45,801 nucleotides of DNA from Microcystis aeruginosa NIES-4325 (lineage in GTDB: Bacteria > Cyanobacteriota > Cyanobacteriia > Cyanobacteriales > Microcystaceae), in NCBI RefSeq assembly GCF_008974145.1, contig NZ_BJKP01000030.1:1-45801 (forward strand), given 5' to 3'. The notes under the pieces were generated by a model. That model was not told the DNA's origin, searched no databases, and saw only the letters and a program-made list of their open reading frames with translations. Positions 17,778-27,163 of the stretch are shown one piece after another (position 1 is the stretch's first letter; the number at the start of each line of letters is the position of its first letter). Both the position numbers and the translations under genes were made by a program.

Positions 17778-18885
17778 TTAAACTGCACCCCCTAAACGTA
17801 AATAGCCTTCAATAAAGCTATCTAAATCCCCATTCATTACCCCGGTAACATCGGTGGTTTCCACATTACTACGGAGATCCTTAACTAATTGATAGGGATG
17901 AAAAACATAGTTACGGATTTGATTGCCCCAAGCGGCCTCCACCATATCGCCGCGAATTTCGGCGATCGCTTGAGCCTGTTGTTCCCGAGCGATAATTAAC
18001 AATTTCGCTTTTAATAAAGCTAGGGCTTTTTCTTTATTTTGTAATTGCGATCGCTCTTGGGTACAACGTACAGCGATACCTGTGGGAAGATGAACTACAC
18101 GCACGGCAGTTTCCACTTTATTAACATTTTGTCCACCTTTTCCCCCCGATCTAGTGGTGGTAATTTCTAAATCTTTATCGGGAATTTCTACTCTCACCGC
18201 ATCATCGCCCAAAATTGGCATTACTTCCACCCCGGCGAAACTGGTTTGACGTTTACCATTAGCATTAAAAGGGGAAATTCTGACTAACCGATGGGTGCCT
18301 TTTTCTCCTTTCAGATAACCGTAAGCATAAGTTCCGGCAATTTCAATTGTCACCGATTTAATTCCCGCTTCATCTCCTTCTGATATTTCCGCTAAAGTGA
18401 CTTTATATCCCTGTTTCTCGGCCCAGCGAGAATACATTCTCAGGAGCATTTCTGTCCAATCCTGGGCATCGGTTCCCCCGGCCCCGGCATTAATCGTTAA
18501 AACCACTCCTTTTGCGTCGTAGGGACCATTTAAAAGCTGTTGCAATTCCCAGCGATCAAGGTCATGCTGTAAATGAGTTAAATTGTCGGTCGCTTCTTCT
18601 AGTAAAGTTCGATCGGATTCTAATTCTAATAACTCGATAATTGCCTTAGTATCTTCTAATTGTTCACACCAACCCTGATAGGTTTGTAAAGAAGATTTAC
18701 ATTCATTTAGTTCTTGCAGGGTTTTTTGGGCAGTATCGGGATTATCCCAAAAAGTGGGTACGGCTGCCACCTGTTCTAAGTCTTTAATTTTGGCCCTTAA
18801 AGTGGGTAAGTCAAAGATAGTCCTGGGTTTTACCCAGGCGCGATCCTACTATCTCGATACCTTTTTTTAGTTCCGATATTTCCAT
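17778..18885 (-). CDS. prfB: Peptide chain release factor 2, with programmed +1 frameshift
   Basis: RF2 terminates translation at UGA and UAA. The ATG at 18885 opens a 24-codon frame ending TAT CTT TGA (stop at 18811-18813). Skipping one base there continues with GAC TTA CCC into the main frame to 17778, giving 368 residues in all, the normal RF2 length. This is the classical autoregulatory site: low RF2 favours the +1 shift at CTT TGA C. A short AGGA lies upstream as the stimulator. The SPF codon-recognition tripeptide is in [15 protein letters not shown] and the catalytic GGQ in [13 protein letters not shown]. The final codons are copied at 16100-16117. Coding is join(17778-18812, 18814-18885) on the minus strand. 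Confidence 0.95.
17787..17803. repeat. 17-bp direct repeat, right copy (inside prfB 3' end)
   Basis: ACCCCCTAAACGTAAAT, identical to 16100-16116. Here it encodes part of the RF2 C-terminus (YLRLGG). Confidence 0.85.
18804..18822 (-). promoter_or_regulatory. Programmed +1 frameshift site of prfB
   Basis: On the minus strand the bases read AGGAC-TAT-CTT-TGA-C. The slippery CTT followed by TGA and C is the same arrangement as in Escherichia coli prfB; the upstream AGGA is a weaker internal Shine-Dalgarno-like element than the AGGGGG of E. coli. Confidence 0.92.
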
Positions 18886-18890
18886 GTTTT

Positions 18891-18924
18891 CAGTTATCAG
18901 TTATCAGTTATCAGTTATCAGTTA
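18891..18924. repeat. Heptad array (CAGTTAT)n directly before prfB
   Basis: Nearly five tandem copies of CAGTTAT end five bases upstream of the prfB ATG (minus strand). They occupy the position where a Shine-Dalgarno motif would be; none is seen. The spacer 18925-19174 beyond also holds CCCCACA-type and CCCCATTT-type low-complexity runs. Confidence 0.9.
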
Positions 18925-19001
18925 CTCTAGAAGTCAGGAGTCTGGGGAGTCAGTCCCGATGAAAAAATTTTCACCCCCACAGAGGAAAGAGGTTTCCTTC
19001 C

Positions 19002-19030
19002 CTACACCCCACACCCCACACCCTACACCC
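19002..19030. repeat. CCCCACA-type heptad array
   Basis: Four imperfect tandem units of CCCCACA/CCCTACA in the spacer between prfB and the DUF3747 gene; the same unit is arrayed at 24700-24730. Confidence 0.8.
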
Positions 19031-19174
19031 TCTTTCAAGTCAGGAGTTGAGAGTTGGGGTTTTAGGGTTTTGGGGTATTAGTTGAAATTCCCCTGTCTCC
19101 CCATTTCCCCATTTTCCCATTTCCCCATTTCCCCTATGCACTATCTGTTCCCCGTTCCGCAGTTCCAGCGTTCC

Positions 19175-20287
19175 CTAAAATGGTACGATCAACCCGCGCA
19201 GGGGGGCAAGACTTTGTAAAGCATTTTCAGCCTTATCGCGACTACTAAACGCGCCTATTTGCCAGACGCGACGACCTTGGTGGGAAGTGGGGAAAGCGTC
19301 GGGATAGAGAGAACGAACCTTAGTACGATCGCTATCGGTTTTAGCTTCAATTACTACTTTAAAACCTTTGCGGCCACTATTGCTGCTATTGCTACTACTG
19401 GGATTAGCGGCGGCTCGATTAAAATTAATCACATCCGATAAACTTCCCGGATTGCCTAGGTTGCGCGGTGGTGGCGGTGGTACAATTGCATTACTATTCT
19501 GAGCATTGGGAGGAGTCAGGGGGGGTAAATTATTGGTAACTGGGGTCTGTGGGGTAAAATTTGGCTCTGGTAGTGGATTACTGACCGCTGGCTGAGGATT
19601 GCTCTCTACTGCTGTTTGTGCAGCAGTAAAGGTATATTCTCGCACTTCGGGATTAGCAGAAGGATTAACTGGTGTTTCTGCCTTGACGGATTCTCTGGGG
19701 GGGGAATAACTATTACCCGCGAGTAATTCCGGGGGAGGATTGAAACTGGAACTATCGGCAGTTAGATAGATATGACTGAGATTTTGACTGGCTAGACTGC
19801 GTTTAGTAAAGCGCCAGCCATCGATGAGATAAATTTGCATTAAACCGGTCCCTAAACCTTTTGTCCGTCCAATAATTACCTCCGATTGTCTGGGATTGCG
19901 GGGGGTCCCGACGAGGACTAATTCCCCGTTGCGTTGTACGATACGCAGCAGGTATTCTAAACCGTAATCTTTGCCCTGAATGCGAAGGGAATAACCGTTA
20001 CTGTCGGTGGCCCGTTCACAACTGCCGGTAAAATCGAAATCGAGGAGGAGAGGCTGAACAATGGTCGGTTCTCTGCCATTTACCGCCCAACATTGACGTT
20101 TTCCTTGGATTTGTTGCAAAATCAGTAAATCGTATTTTCCGTTACCGTAGGGTCGGGCAATAGCGATAAAATCCTCTTGATTAACTTCTCGTTGTTCAAA
20201 GAGAGTTGCTTGACTAGGTGTAGTCAGGAGACAACCCCCCAGAAGCGAAAACAGTAGGGTAAATTTTAAGGATGATTTTAGATTCAT
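19175..20287 (-). CDS. DUF3747-type exported protein with C-terminal SPOR-like segment
   Basis: The 370-residue product has an N-terminal signal (to about residue 27). It contains LGGC, a possible lipobox, and also a PSQA site, so lipoprotein versus cleaved secreted protein is undecided. Residues 28-175 (TLFEQREVNQEDFIAIARPYG... CWAVNG... DGWRFTKRSL) match the cyanobacterial DUF3747 pattern. A Pro/Asn/Ser-rich linker (190-300) follows. The last 65 residues (GFKVVIEAKTDSDRTKVRSL, then WQIGAFSSRDKAENAL) resemble a SPOR repeat, which binds denuded peptidoglycan. The exact function is unknown; a cell-envelope role is inferred. Confidence 0.8.
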   Translation of the reverse strand: MNLKSSLKFTLLFSLLGGCLLTTPSQATLFEQREVNQEDFIAIARPYGNGKYDLLILQQIQGKRQCWAVNGREPTIVQPLLLDFDFTGSCERATDSNGYSLRIQGKDYGLEYLLRIVQRNGELVLVGTPRNPRQSEVIIGRTKGLGTGLMQIYLIDGWRFTKRSLASQNLSHIYLTADSSSFNPPPELLAGNSYSPPRESVKAETPVNPSANPEVREYTFTAAQTAVESNPQPAVSNPLPEPNFTPQTPVTNNLPPLTPPNAQNSNAIVPPPPPRNLGNPGSLSDVINFNRAAANPSSSNSSNSGRKGFKVVIEAKTDSDRTKVRSLYPDAFPTSHQGRRVWQIGAFSSRDKAENALQSLAPLRGLIVPF

Positions 20288-20447
20288 AAATAGGGAGCGT
20301 TGTTATGGAGATCGTACTTGCATTTATTTTATCGATCTAGACGTAAGCGAGAGATTTTTGTTTTCTTGGAAGATAGCTATTACTTGACCTAATCCACAGT
20401 AGGATAGAGATTGCTAAAAATTGACCCTTGAGTAGAGTGGCAACAAG

Positions 20448-21797
20448 ATGGCTTCATCGGCGATTATTGGATTGGGAAGATCGGGAATAGCGGCGGCAAG
20501 ATGCTTAAAACGGGATGGTTGGCAGGTGACATTAAGCGATCGCTCTGATTCTCCCAGTTTACAAGCAACCAAAACCAATCTGGAAAGGGAAGGAATTATT
20601 GTCAATCTTGGTCAAAATCTCAGTCTAGAGGCTTCGGACTTGCCTAATCTTATCGTGGTTAGCCCCGGCGTGCCTTGGGATGCCCCGATTTTAATTACTG
20701 CCAGGGAAAAAGGCATCGATACGATCGGAGAATTAGAATTGGCTTGGCGTTATCTGCAATCTTCTCCTTGGTTGGGGATTACGGGAACTAACGGCAAAAC
20801 CACCACCACCGCCCTCTGTGCCGCTATTTTTCAAAAAGCGGGGTTAAATTCCCCTTCCTGCGGTAATATCGGCTATGCTGCCTGTGAATTGGCTTTAAAA
20901 GCCGATAAGTACGATTGGATTATTGCGGAGATTAGTAGTTATCAGATCGAGTCTAGTCGAGATTTATCGCCGAAAATCGGCATCTGGACAACTTTTACCC
21001 CCGATCACCTCAGTCGTCATCAAACCCTGGAAAATTATTATCAGATTAAAGCCTCTTTACTACAAAGAAGCGATCGCCAAATCCTCAACGGTGATGATCC
21101 CTATCTGCGTCAAATCGGTGTTAGTCAATGGCAAGAAGCTTACTGGACTTCTGTTCAGGGCAAAGAGGCACTCTTAGGCGATCCTAGTCGTGGTGTTTAT
21201 CTCCAAGATAACTGGATCGTGGCTTTTGGGGAATTAATTGCCCCGGTTAATCTCCTGAAAATGGTGGGCAGTCACAATCAGCAGAATTTGCTTATGGCTG
21301 TGGCCGCCGCTAGATTGGCAGGAATCGAGAAAAAAGCCATTACGGAAGCGATCGCCACTTTCCCTGGCGTTGCCCATCGTCTTGAGTATATTTGTACCCA
21401 TAAAGGACTAGAATTTATTAATGATAGTAAAGCAACTAACTATGATGCCGCCACAGTGGGCTTAAAATCCGTCCCTAGTCCAGTGATTTTAATTGCGGGG
21501 GGAGAAGCGAAAGCAGGGGATGATCGGGCTTGGATCGCTGAAATTAAGGCAAAAGTCGCCACTGTGCTGCTGATTGGTGACGCTGCCGGCGATTTTGCCT
21601 GTCGTTTAGCATCGACAGGTTATCAAGATTATGAATGTGTGGAAACGATGGACAGGGCAGTTCAACGCGCGGCTGAACTAGGACTGGCTAAAGAGGCTAA
21701 AGTGGTGTTATTATCCCCCGCTTGCGCTAGTTTCGACCAATACCAAAGTTTTGAACATCGCGGCGATCACTTTCGGCAATTGTCTCTACAGTTGTAG
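20448..21797 (+). CDS. murD: UDP-N-acetylmuramoylalanine--D-glutamate ligase
   Basis: MurD adds D-glutamate to UDP-MurNAc-L-Ala in the cytoplasm, using ATP, during peptidoglycan synthesis. The 449-residue protein shows an N-terminal nucleotide-binding domain ([15 protein letters not shown]), the ATP loop [15 protein letters not shown], the central-domain signature [10 protein letters not shown], the GVAHRLEY element and the C-terminal [13 protein letters not shown] and [12 protein letters not shown] blocks. All Mur ligase motifs appear intact. It is a single gene with a plus-strand neighbour 170 bases on. Confidence 0.97.
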   Translation: MASSAIIGLGRSGIAAARCLKRDGWQVTLSDRSDSPSLQATKTNLEREGIIVNLGQNLSLEASDLPNLIVVSPGVPWDAPILITAREKGIDTIGELELAWRYLQSSPWLGITGTNGKTTTTALCAAIFQKAGLNSPSCGNIGYAACELALKADKYDWIIAEISSYQIESSRDLSPKIGIWTTFTPDHLSRHQTLENYYQIKASLLQRSDRQILNGDDPYLRQIGVSQWQEAYWTSVQGKEALLGDPSRGVYLQDNWIVAFGELIAPVNLLKMVGSHNQQNLLMAVAAARLAGIEKKAITEAIATFPGVAHRLEYICTHKGLEFINDSKATNYDAATVGLKSVPSPVILIAGGEAKAGDDRAWIAEIKAKVATVLLIGDAAGDFACRLASTGYQDYECVETMDRAVQRAAELGLAKEAKVVLLSPACASFDQYQSFEHRGDHFRQLSLQL

Positions 21798-21969
21798 GGA
21801 AGTGGGGGAATGGGAAAGTGGGGAATTTCAACTAAAACCCCAACAACCTAACAACCTAACACCCTGTTGCCGACGACTAAGACGCAATTTTTGTTCCCAA
21901 AGATACTCTTTTTTGGCTAAGTTGGGTAAAATCAGGAGGAGTTAACCAAAAAATTAAGAGAAAAAAAAC

Positions 21970-24621
21970 GTGCTGGGATCGTCCTTCCATCTTGATCATC
22001 TTTTTAAAAAGCCCCTAATTACCTGCCTCTTGTCCTGTGTGGGTGTCTTGCTACCGATCCCAGTTTTAGCGACACCGGTGGCAGTGTTAAAAAGTCAAGA
22101 AAATGCCAATCAATGGACAGCTATCACCAGTCGTCTGCAAAATGTCGGCGTTAATTACTGCATTCTCCAGAGTAATCAGTGGCAAACTGACAAGGATTTA
22201 AATAAAATTAAGGTTCTAATCATCCCCAACGTCGAGACTATTTCCGGTTTACAAGCTGGTGTCTTGAGTCGTTGGCTTAATCGCGGTGGTAAAATAATTG
22301 TCACCGGTCCGGCGGGGAATCTTTCGGAACCTGCTGTGCGTAATCAATTGCGATCGCTATTTGGGGCCTACTGGGCCTATCCCCACTCCCAAGCTTACAC
22401 CCTGCGGCCGACTAATTTAGGCGAACTAAAAAACCAAAAACCTCTAGCCAGCAGTCTCCTCGGTGGCGTGGTTATCCCCACGGGAGTTAATAGCCAAACC
22501 GTCGCCGTCTGGGGGGCGCGCAATAACCCCCCCGCCGTTGTCCTCAATAATAACTCGATCTTTCTCGGTTGGCGCTGGGGCAGTGATGCCGTCGCTAATC
22601 TCGCCCTCGATAGCGCTTGGCTAGAAACCGCCCTGCAACGCTACGGCATTAATCGCAGTTCTTCTCCTAGCACAATTGCGCCCTATTGTCAAGGCCAATC
22701 AACAATAGTTAATAATATTAACAATGCACCAACAGCGATCTCGCGTAGCGAGCGCGTTGCGACCGCACCCCGTCGTTCTGTACCCCAGATTGCAGAAAAT
22801 CCCCCCAATGAAACGGCGAGATTAAGTCCGAATACTGGGCAAATTCCCCCCAGAGGAACCCTAACTCCTCAACAAATTAGCCAAATGACGGCGGAATTGC
22901 AGGGATTAATCGGGCGTTATGGGGCGACTCTCTTAGCTGCAGAAGCCAGCAATAGTAATATATCCAATACTGATAAATCCTTAGCACAAGCATTTCATGA
23001 TCGCGGGAAAAATTCCCCCACCACAGATACAGCTAGACGATTCCGTTTAGCCCTAGAAAATGCCCAAGGAGCCTTAAATAATTTTCAGAATTTAATCGCC
23101 CAGGGTTCCTATACCCAAGCGCGGGAATTTTGGTTACAAGCGCGGCGAAGTCTTTGGGATAATTATCCCACTAATCGGCAATTTGCCCAACCAGAAATAC
23201 GGGCAATGTGGTTAGATCGAGGCACGATCGTACAAGCTAAAAACGAGGAGGATTTAGCCAGAGTATTCGATCGCATGGCCGCAGCGGGTATTAATGTGGT
23301 CTTTTTCGAGACAGTTAATGCTAGTTATACTATTTATCCCAGTCAAGTTGCCCCCGAACAAAATCCTTTAACTAGAGGTTGGGATCCCCTAAAAGTTGCC
23401 GTTAAATTAGCCCATGAACGCAATATGGAAATCCACGCCTGGGTGTGGGTTTTTGCGGCGGCTAATCAAGCTCATAATAAAGTATTGGAGCAACCATTAG
23501 ATTATCTCGGGCCGGTTTTATCCCGTAATCCCGATTGGCGGGCAACTAATAAAAGTGGTGGTTCTTTTGATTATAGTCAAGGCACGAAAAAAGCCTTTTT
23601 TGATCCCGCTAATCCCGACCTACAGAACTATCTTTTATCTCTTTACGAGGAAATTGTCAAGAATTACGATGTGGATGGCTTGCAGTTAGATTATATTCGC
23701 TATCCCTTCCAGAGTCAAAATTCTAATCAAACCTATGGTTATGGTAAATCCAGCCGTTGGTTATTTAAACAAATCACAGGAGTTGATCCCATTACTTTAA
23801 ATTCCCGGGGTGCTTTATGGGAACAATGGACTAGCTTTAAAATTCGTCAGGTTGATACTTTTGTCTCGCAGGTTTCTACTCGTTTAAAACAGATTCGCCC
23901 CCAATTAAAAATGTCGGCGGCGGTGTTTCCCCTAGAACAAAAAGAACGATTATATCGTATTCAACAAAACTGGGAAGAATGGGGACAAAATCAATGGATA
24001 GACCTGATCTTTTTAATGACCTATGCTCTTGATACAGGTACTTTAGAAGATAAAACCCAGTCTTTATTTGATCGCCAAATTGCAGGAAATGCTCTGATTA
24101 TACCTGGGATACGTCTGTTAAAAGTACCCGATCAAGTCACGATCGATCAACTACAATTTATTCGCAATCTTCCCACCTCGGGATTCGCTCTTTTTGCCAC
24201 AGAAAATCTCAATCCCAATTTGCAAACAATTCTTAATCGCATTCAGGGATCGATAATTACGAAAAAAGCGGAACCTTTACCCCACCGTCAACCCTTCAAA
24301 ACCGCAGCAGCGCGGTTTAATTCCCTGCGTCAAGAGTGGAGTTTTCTCCTAATGAATAATTTATTAGCAATGGAGGAGGGAACCTTAAAAGCTTGGGGGC
24401 AAGAAGTGGACGAAATGGCTAATCTACTAGAGCAATTGGCTCATAATCCCAGCCCTCGCAATTTTACTTTAACGCAAAATGCTTTAAAGCGATTTAGCTA
24501 TCAATTTAAATCTGTGATGTCCAGACAAAAAGATTTATCTGCCTATCAAATACAAGTCTGGGAAAATCGCCTCGCAACCCTACAAAGTCTCTTAAGTTAT
24601 GGTCAAAGAGTTGAGTTTTAA
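21970..24621 (+). CDS. Exported GHL10 (family 10-like) glycosyl hydrolase-related protein
   Basis: The 883-residue product starts at a GTG preceded by AAGAG and has a signal peptide ending near PVLATPVA. Residues about 35-235 form an alpha/beta domain with KVLIIPNVETIS and LNRGGKIIVTGPAG, like the glutamine-amidotransferase-like modules of some glycosidases. A Ser/Pro/Asn linker follows. From about 408, PEIRAMWLDRG to AAGINVVFFETVN, MEIHAWVWVFAAAN, DGLQLDYIRYPF and DLIFLMTYALD is the GHL10/DUF187 TIM barrel. The last 140 residues are helical. A role in cell-wall or extracellular polysaccharide turnover is inferred; no substrate is known. Confidence 0.85.
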   Translation: MLGSSFHLDHLFKKPLITCLLSCVGVLLPIPVLATPVAVLKSQENANQWTAITSRLQNVGVNYCILQSNQWQTDKDLNKIKVLIIPNVETISGLQAGVLSRWLNRGGKIIVTGPAGNLSEPAVRNQLRSLFGAYWAYPHSQAYTLRPTNLGELKNQKPLASSLLGGVVIPTGVNSQTVAVWGARNNPPAVVLNNNSIFLGWRWGSDAVANLALDSAWLETALQRYGINRSSSPSTIAPYCQGQSTIVNNINNAPTAISRSERVATAPRRSVPQIAENPPNETARLSPNTGQIPPRGTLTPQQISQMTAELQGLIGRYGATLLAAEASNSNISNTDKSLAQAFHDRGKNSPTTDTARRFRLALENAQGALNNFQNLIAQGSYTQAREFWLQARRSLWDNYPTNRQFAQPEIRAMWLDRGTIVQAKNEEDLARVFDRMAAAGINVVFFETVNASYTIYPSQVAPEQNPLTRGWDPLKVAVKLAHERNMEIHAWVWVFAAANQAHNKVLEQPLDYLGPVLSRNPDWRATNKSGGSFDYSQGTKKAFFDPANPDLQNYLLSLYEEIVKNYDVDGLQLDYIRYPFQSQNSNQTYGYGKSSRWLFKQITGVDPITLNSRGALWEQWTSFKIRQVDTFVSQVSTRLKQIRPQLKMSAAVFPLEQKERLYRIQQNWEEWGQNQWIDLIFLMTYALDTGTLEDKTQSLFDRQIAGNALIIPGIRLLKVPDQVTIDQLQFIRNLPTSGFALFATENLNPNLQTILNRIQGSIITKKAEPLPHRQPFKTAAARFNSLRQEWSFLLMNNLLAMEEGTLKAWGQEVDEMANLLEQLAHNPSPRNFTLTQNALKRFSYQFKSVMSRQKDLSAYQIQVWENRLATLQSLLSYGQRVEF

Positions 24622-24699
24622 TTAGGATTTACTGAAAAAGTTTGTTGGTGGAGTCAGGAGACAGGAGACAGTATTCAGGAGACAGCTTTTATTTATTCT

Positions 24700-24730
24700 C
24701 CCCACACCCCACACCCCACACCCCACACCC
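24700..24730. repeat. CCCCACA heptad array
   Basis: Four perfect tandem CCCCACA units plus a partial copy, in the spacer before ndhO. A GGAGTCAGGAGACAGGAGACA tract lies just upstream. Confidence 0.9.
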
Positions 24731-24802
24731 TCTTGTCAGAGGCCCGCCGGAATATGTAACAATTTATGGGAGAAACCCCCAAGCAAATTTAACGAGGAAA
24801 AC

Positions 24803-25018
24803 ATGGCAGCTACAATTAAGAAAGGAGCTTTAGTCCGCGTGGTGACGGGAAACCTAGAAAATAGCCTGGAGTCCCTAGCTAGCGATCGCCGTTTACCCAG
24901 TTATATGTTCGACTCGACAGCAGAAGTATTGGACGTAAAAGATGATTACGCTTTGGTTAAATTCTATGTTCCTACCCCCAGTGTGTGGCTAAAGCTCGAA
25001 CAACTGGAACCCGCCTGA
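24803..25018 (+). CDS. ndhO: NAD(P)H-quinone oxidoreductase subunit O
   Basis: NdhO is a small peripheral subunit of the cyanobacterial and plastid NDH-1 complex in the thylakoid membrane, involved in cyclic electron flow and respiration. The 71-residue protein starts MAATIKKGALVRVVTGNLEN and ends PTPSVWLKLEQLEP, with an SH3-like beta-rich body (EVLDVKDDYALVKFYV), all characteristic of NdhO. A GAGG motif precedes the ATG. The mdh gene follows 25 bases later on the same strand, so the two are likely cotranscribed. Confidence 0.95.
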   Translation: MAATIKKGALVRVVTGNLENSLESLASDRRLPSYMFDSTAEVLDVKDDYALVKFYVPTPSVWLKLEQLEPA

Positions 25019-25043
25019 TGAGGAATTGCCTCATCCATAAACC

Positions 25044-26021
25044 ATGGCTGACTTCTACGATACACCCATCCCCTGTCAATCGCCCCGAGTCTCGGTTATT
25101 GGTGCTGGCAACGTCGGACGCACCCTGGCCCAACGCATCGCCGAAAAAAACCTCGCTGATGTGGTTCTCCTCGATATCGTCAATGGTTTACCCCAGGGTA
25201 TTGCCCTAGATTTGATGGAAGCCCAGGGCATAGAACTGCACGACAGTGAGATTATTGGCACTAATAACTACGAAGACACGGCAGGCTCGGATATTGTCGT
25301 GATTACGGCCGGATTAGCCAGAAAACCGGGCATGAGTCGCGATGATCTCATGAATGTCAATGCTAAAATTGTCGTCGAGGCCGCCACTAAATGCCTCAAG
25401 TATTCGACCGGAGCCATTTTTATCGTCATCACCAATCCCCTTGATGTGATGACCTATCTAGTCTGGCAAGCAACTGGTTTGCCCCCCCAAAGAGTGATGG
25501 GAATGGCGGGAGTCCTGGATTCTTCCCGTTTACAAAGCTTTATCGCTATGGAATTGGGGGTTAGTACCGCCGACGTTCATGCTATGGTTTTGGGTGGTCA
25601 CGGTGATTTAATGTTGCCCCTACCCCGTTACTGTACCGTCAGTGGTGTGCCGATTACCGAATTAATGGACGAGATGACAATTAATCGTCTAGTGGAGAGA
25701 ACTCGCAACGGAGGGGCTGAAATCGTCAAATTACTGCAAACTGGCGGTGCTTATTACGCCCCTGCTTCCTCTGCCTGTATCATGGTCGAGACGATATTGA
25801 GAAATCAATCCCGTTTACTGCCGGCGGCAGCCTATCTCAAGGGTGAATACGGTTTACAGGATGTCTATCTGGGGGTTCCCTGTCGCTTGGGCTGTCGGGG
25901 TGTGGAAAGTATTCTGGAAGTGCGTTTAACCGATGCTGAACGTCTGGATCTACACACTTCTGCTGCCTCAGTTCGTCAAAATGTTCATTTAGCTCTTGAC
26001 AGTCTCAAGGTTTTGATGTAG
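25044..26021 (+). CDS. mdh: Malate dehydrogenase
   Basis: The enzyme interconverts malate and oxaloacetate with NAD. The 325-residue protein is of the lactate-dehydrogenase-like MDH type: Rossmann motif VIGAGNVGRTLAQRI, LLDIVNGLPQG, the mobile loop with GLARKPGMSRDDL, VITNPLDVMTYL, MAGVLDSSRLQSF and the catalytic His in LGGHGDLMLPLPRY. The Arg in the mobile loop region supports malate rather than lactate specificity. The stop codon abuts the stop of the convergent methyltransferase gene with no base between. Confidence 0.95.
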   Translation: MADFYDTPIPCQSPRVSVIGAGNVGRTLAQRIAEKNLADVVLLDIVNGLPQGIALDLMEAQGIELHDSEIIGTNNYEDTAGSDIVVITAGLARKPGMSRDDLMNVNAKIVVEAATKCLKYSTGAIFIVITNPLDVMTYLVWQATGLPPQRVMGMAGVLDSSRLQSFIAMELGVSTADVHAMVLGGHGDLMLPLPRYCTVSGVPITELMDEMTINRLVERTRNGGAEIVKLLQTGGAYYAPASSACIMVETILRNQSRLLPAAAYLKGEYGLQDVYLGVPCRLGCRGVESILEVRLTDAERLDLHTSAASVRQNVHLALDSLKVLM

Positions 26022-27149
26022 TCAATACAATTCGTATTTTAAAAGGGTACAGGGCAAAGAACCGTTATACAAGGGAGTGCGACGGGAAGAACGCAGGCCG
26101 ATTTGTTTAGTCAGTTCTTTGTTACCCGATAAAATATAGGCTGTCCAACCCTTAAACCTCTGTTTTAAGACATCACCGAAGGATTTATATAAGGCCCCTA
26201 ATTCTTCGGTATTGCCCAATCTTTTGCCGTAAGGGGGATTACAGAGAATAATCCCTCGATCGCTCGTCGGTTCTAAGTCGGTGATGCTTTGCAAGCTAAA
26301 ATTAATATAGTCCTGCACTTGACAAAAATAGGCGTTATCCTCGGCCTGATGCAAAACCTCATAATCGGCATCACTAGCATAAATTGGCGCATTTAGCTGA
26401 AATTTTTGTTTTTCTTTAGCTTCCTTAACCAAAGATTGCCATAAATCCGGTTGATAGTCTGGCCACTTCTGGAATCCGAACTGGGAACGGGATAAACCGG
26501 GGGCAATATTTAAAGCTTTTAACGTCGCTTCGATGACAATGGTTCCTGAACCACAGAAAGGGTCCAAAAGCGCCATATCATCCTGCCATGCCGATAATTC
26601 TACCAAAGCAGCGGCGAGACTTTCTTTCAGAGGTGCGACTCCCATGGCCCGATGATACCCGCGACGGTGCAAACTATGGCCAGAACTATCTAAACTAAGT
26701 ACACAGCGATTTTTCTCGATATGAGCGTTAATTTGCAGGTCGGGGTTTTCTGTATCCACAAAAGAACGGGGATTTCCCTGCTGACGCTGTTGGTCGATAA
26801 TAGCGTTTTTGATGCTTAAGGCGGTGTAATGGGTGTGATTGAGGCGATCATTCGTTCCCGTACATTGTACCGCTAAAGTTTCCTCACTGCTGAGATAATC
26901 GCGCCAATCAATGGCTTGAATGCCATCATACAGTTCCTTCCCATCCCCACAGGGAATTTCGGCAATGGGAACCAAAACCCGAAAAATAATTCTTGACCAA
27001 AGATTGACTCGATAGAGTAGGGAGATATCCCCCTGAAAATGGACTCCCGTGAATACTGGTTTCACTTCTTTGGCCCCTAGGAGTTCTAATTCCCTAGCGG
27101 CAATTTCTTCTAGTCCCCTAGCGGTAGTAGCAAAATAGGATCGAGTCAT
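26022..27149 (-). CDS. THUMP-domain RNA methyltransferase (RlmL N-terminal type, UPF0020)
   Basis: The 375-residue product matches the N-terminal half of RlmKL: an FLD-like start (YFATTARGLEEIAAREL), a THUMP domain with LAVQCTGTNDRLNHTHYTALSIKNAI and a Rossmann-like methyltransferase domain with DPFCGSGTIVIEA and CNPPYGKRLGN. The NPPY motif indicates N2-methylation of guanine, probably 23S rRNA G2445 as in E. coli; the exact site here is inferred. It abuts mdh tail to tail. Confidence 0.92.
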   Translation of the reverse strand: MTRSYFATTARGLEEIAARELELLGAKEVKPVFTGVHFQGDISLLYRVNLWSRIIFRVLVPIAEIPCGDGKELYDGIQAIDWRDYLSSEETLAVQCTGTNDRLNHTHYTALSIKNAIIDQQRQQGNPRSFVDTENPDLQINAHIEKNRCVLSLDSSGHSLHRRGYHRAMGVAPLKESLAAALVELSAWQDDMALLDPFCGSGTIVIEATLKALNIAPGLSRSQFGFQKWPDYQPDLWQSLVKEAKEKQKFQLNAPIYASDADYEVLHQAEDNAYFCQVQDYINFSLQSITDLEPTSDRGIILCNPPYGKRLGNTEELGALYKSFGDVLKQRFKGWTAYILSGNKELTKQIGLRSSRRTPLYNGSLPCTLLKYELY

Positions 27150-27163
27150 TTCATTTATCAGTC

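Noticed and set aside
17778-18770. RF2 as a shortened protein starting at 18770
   Set aside because: The upstream 24-codon leader and CTT TGA C site show that the full protein is made by +1 frameshifting.
18891-18924. Heptad arrays as CRISPR
   Set aside because: The units are 7 bases without spacers; no CRISPR array or cas gene is in the window.
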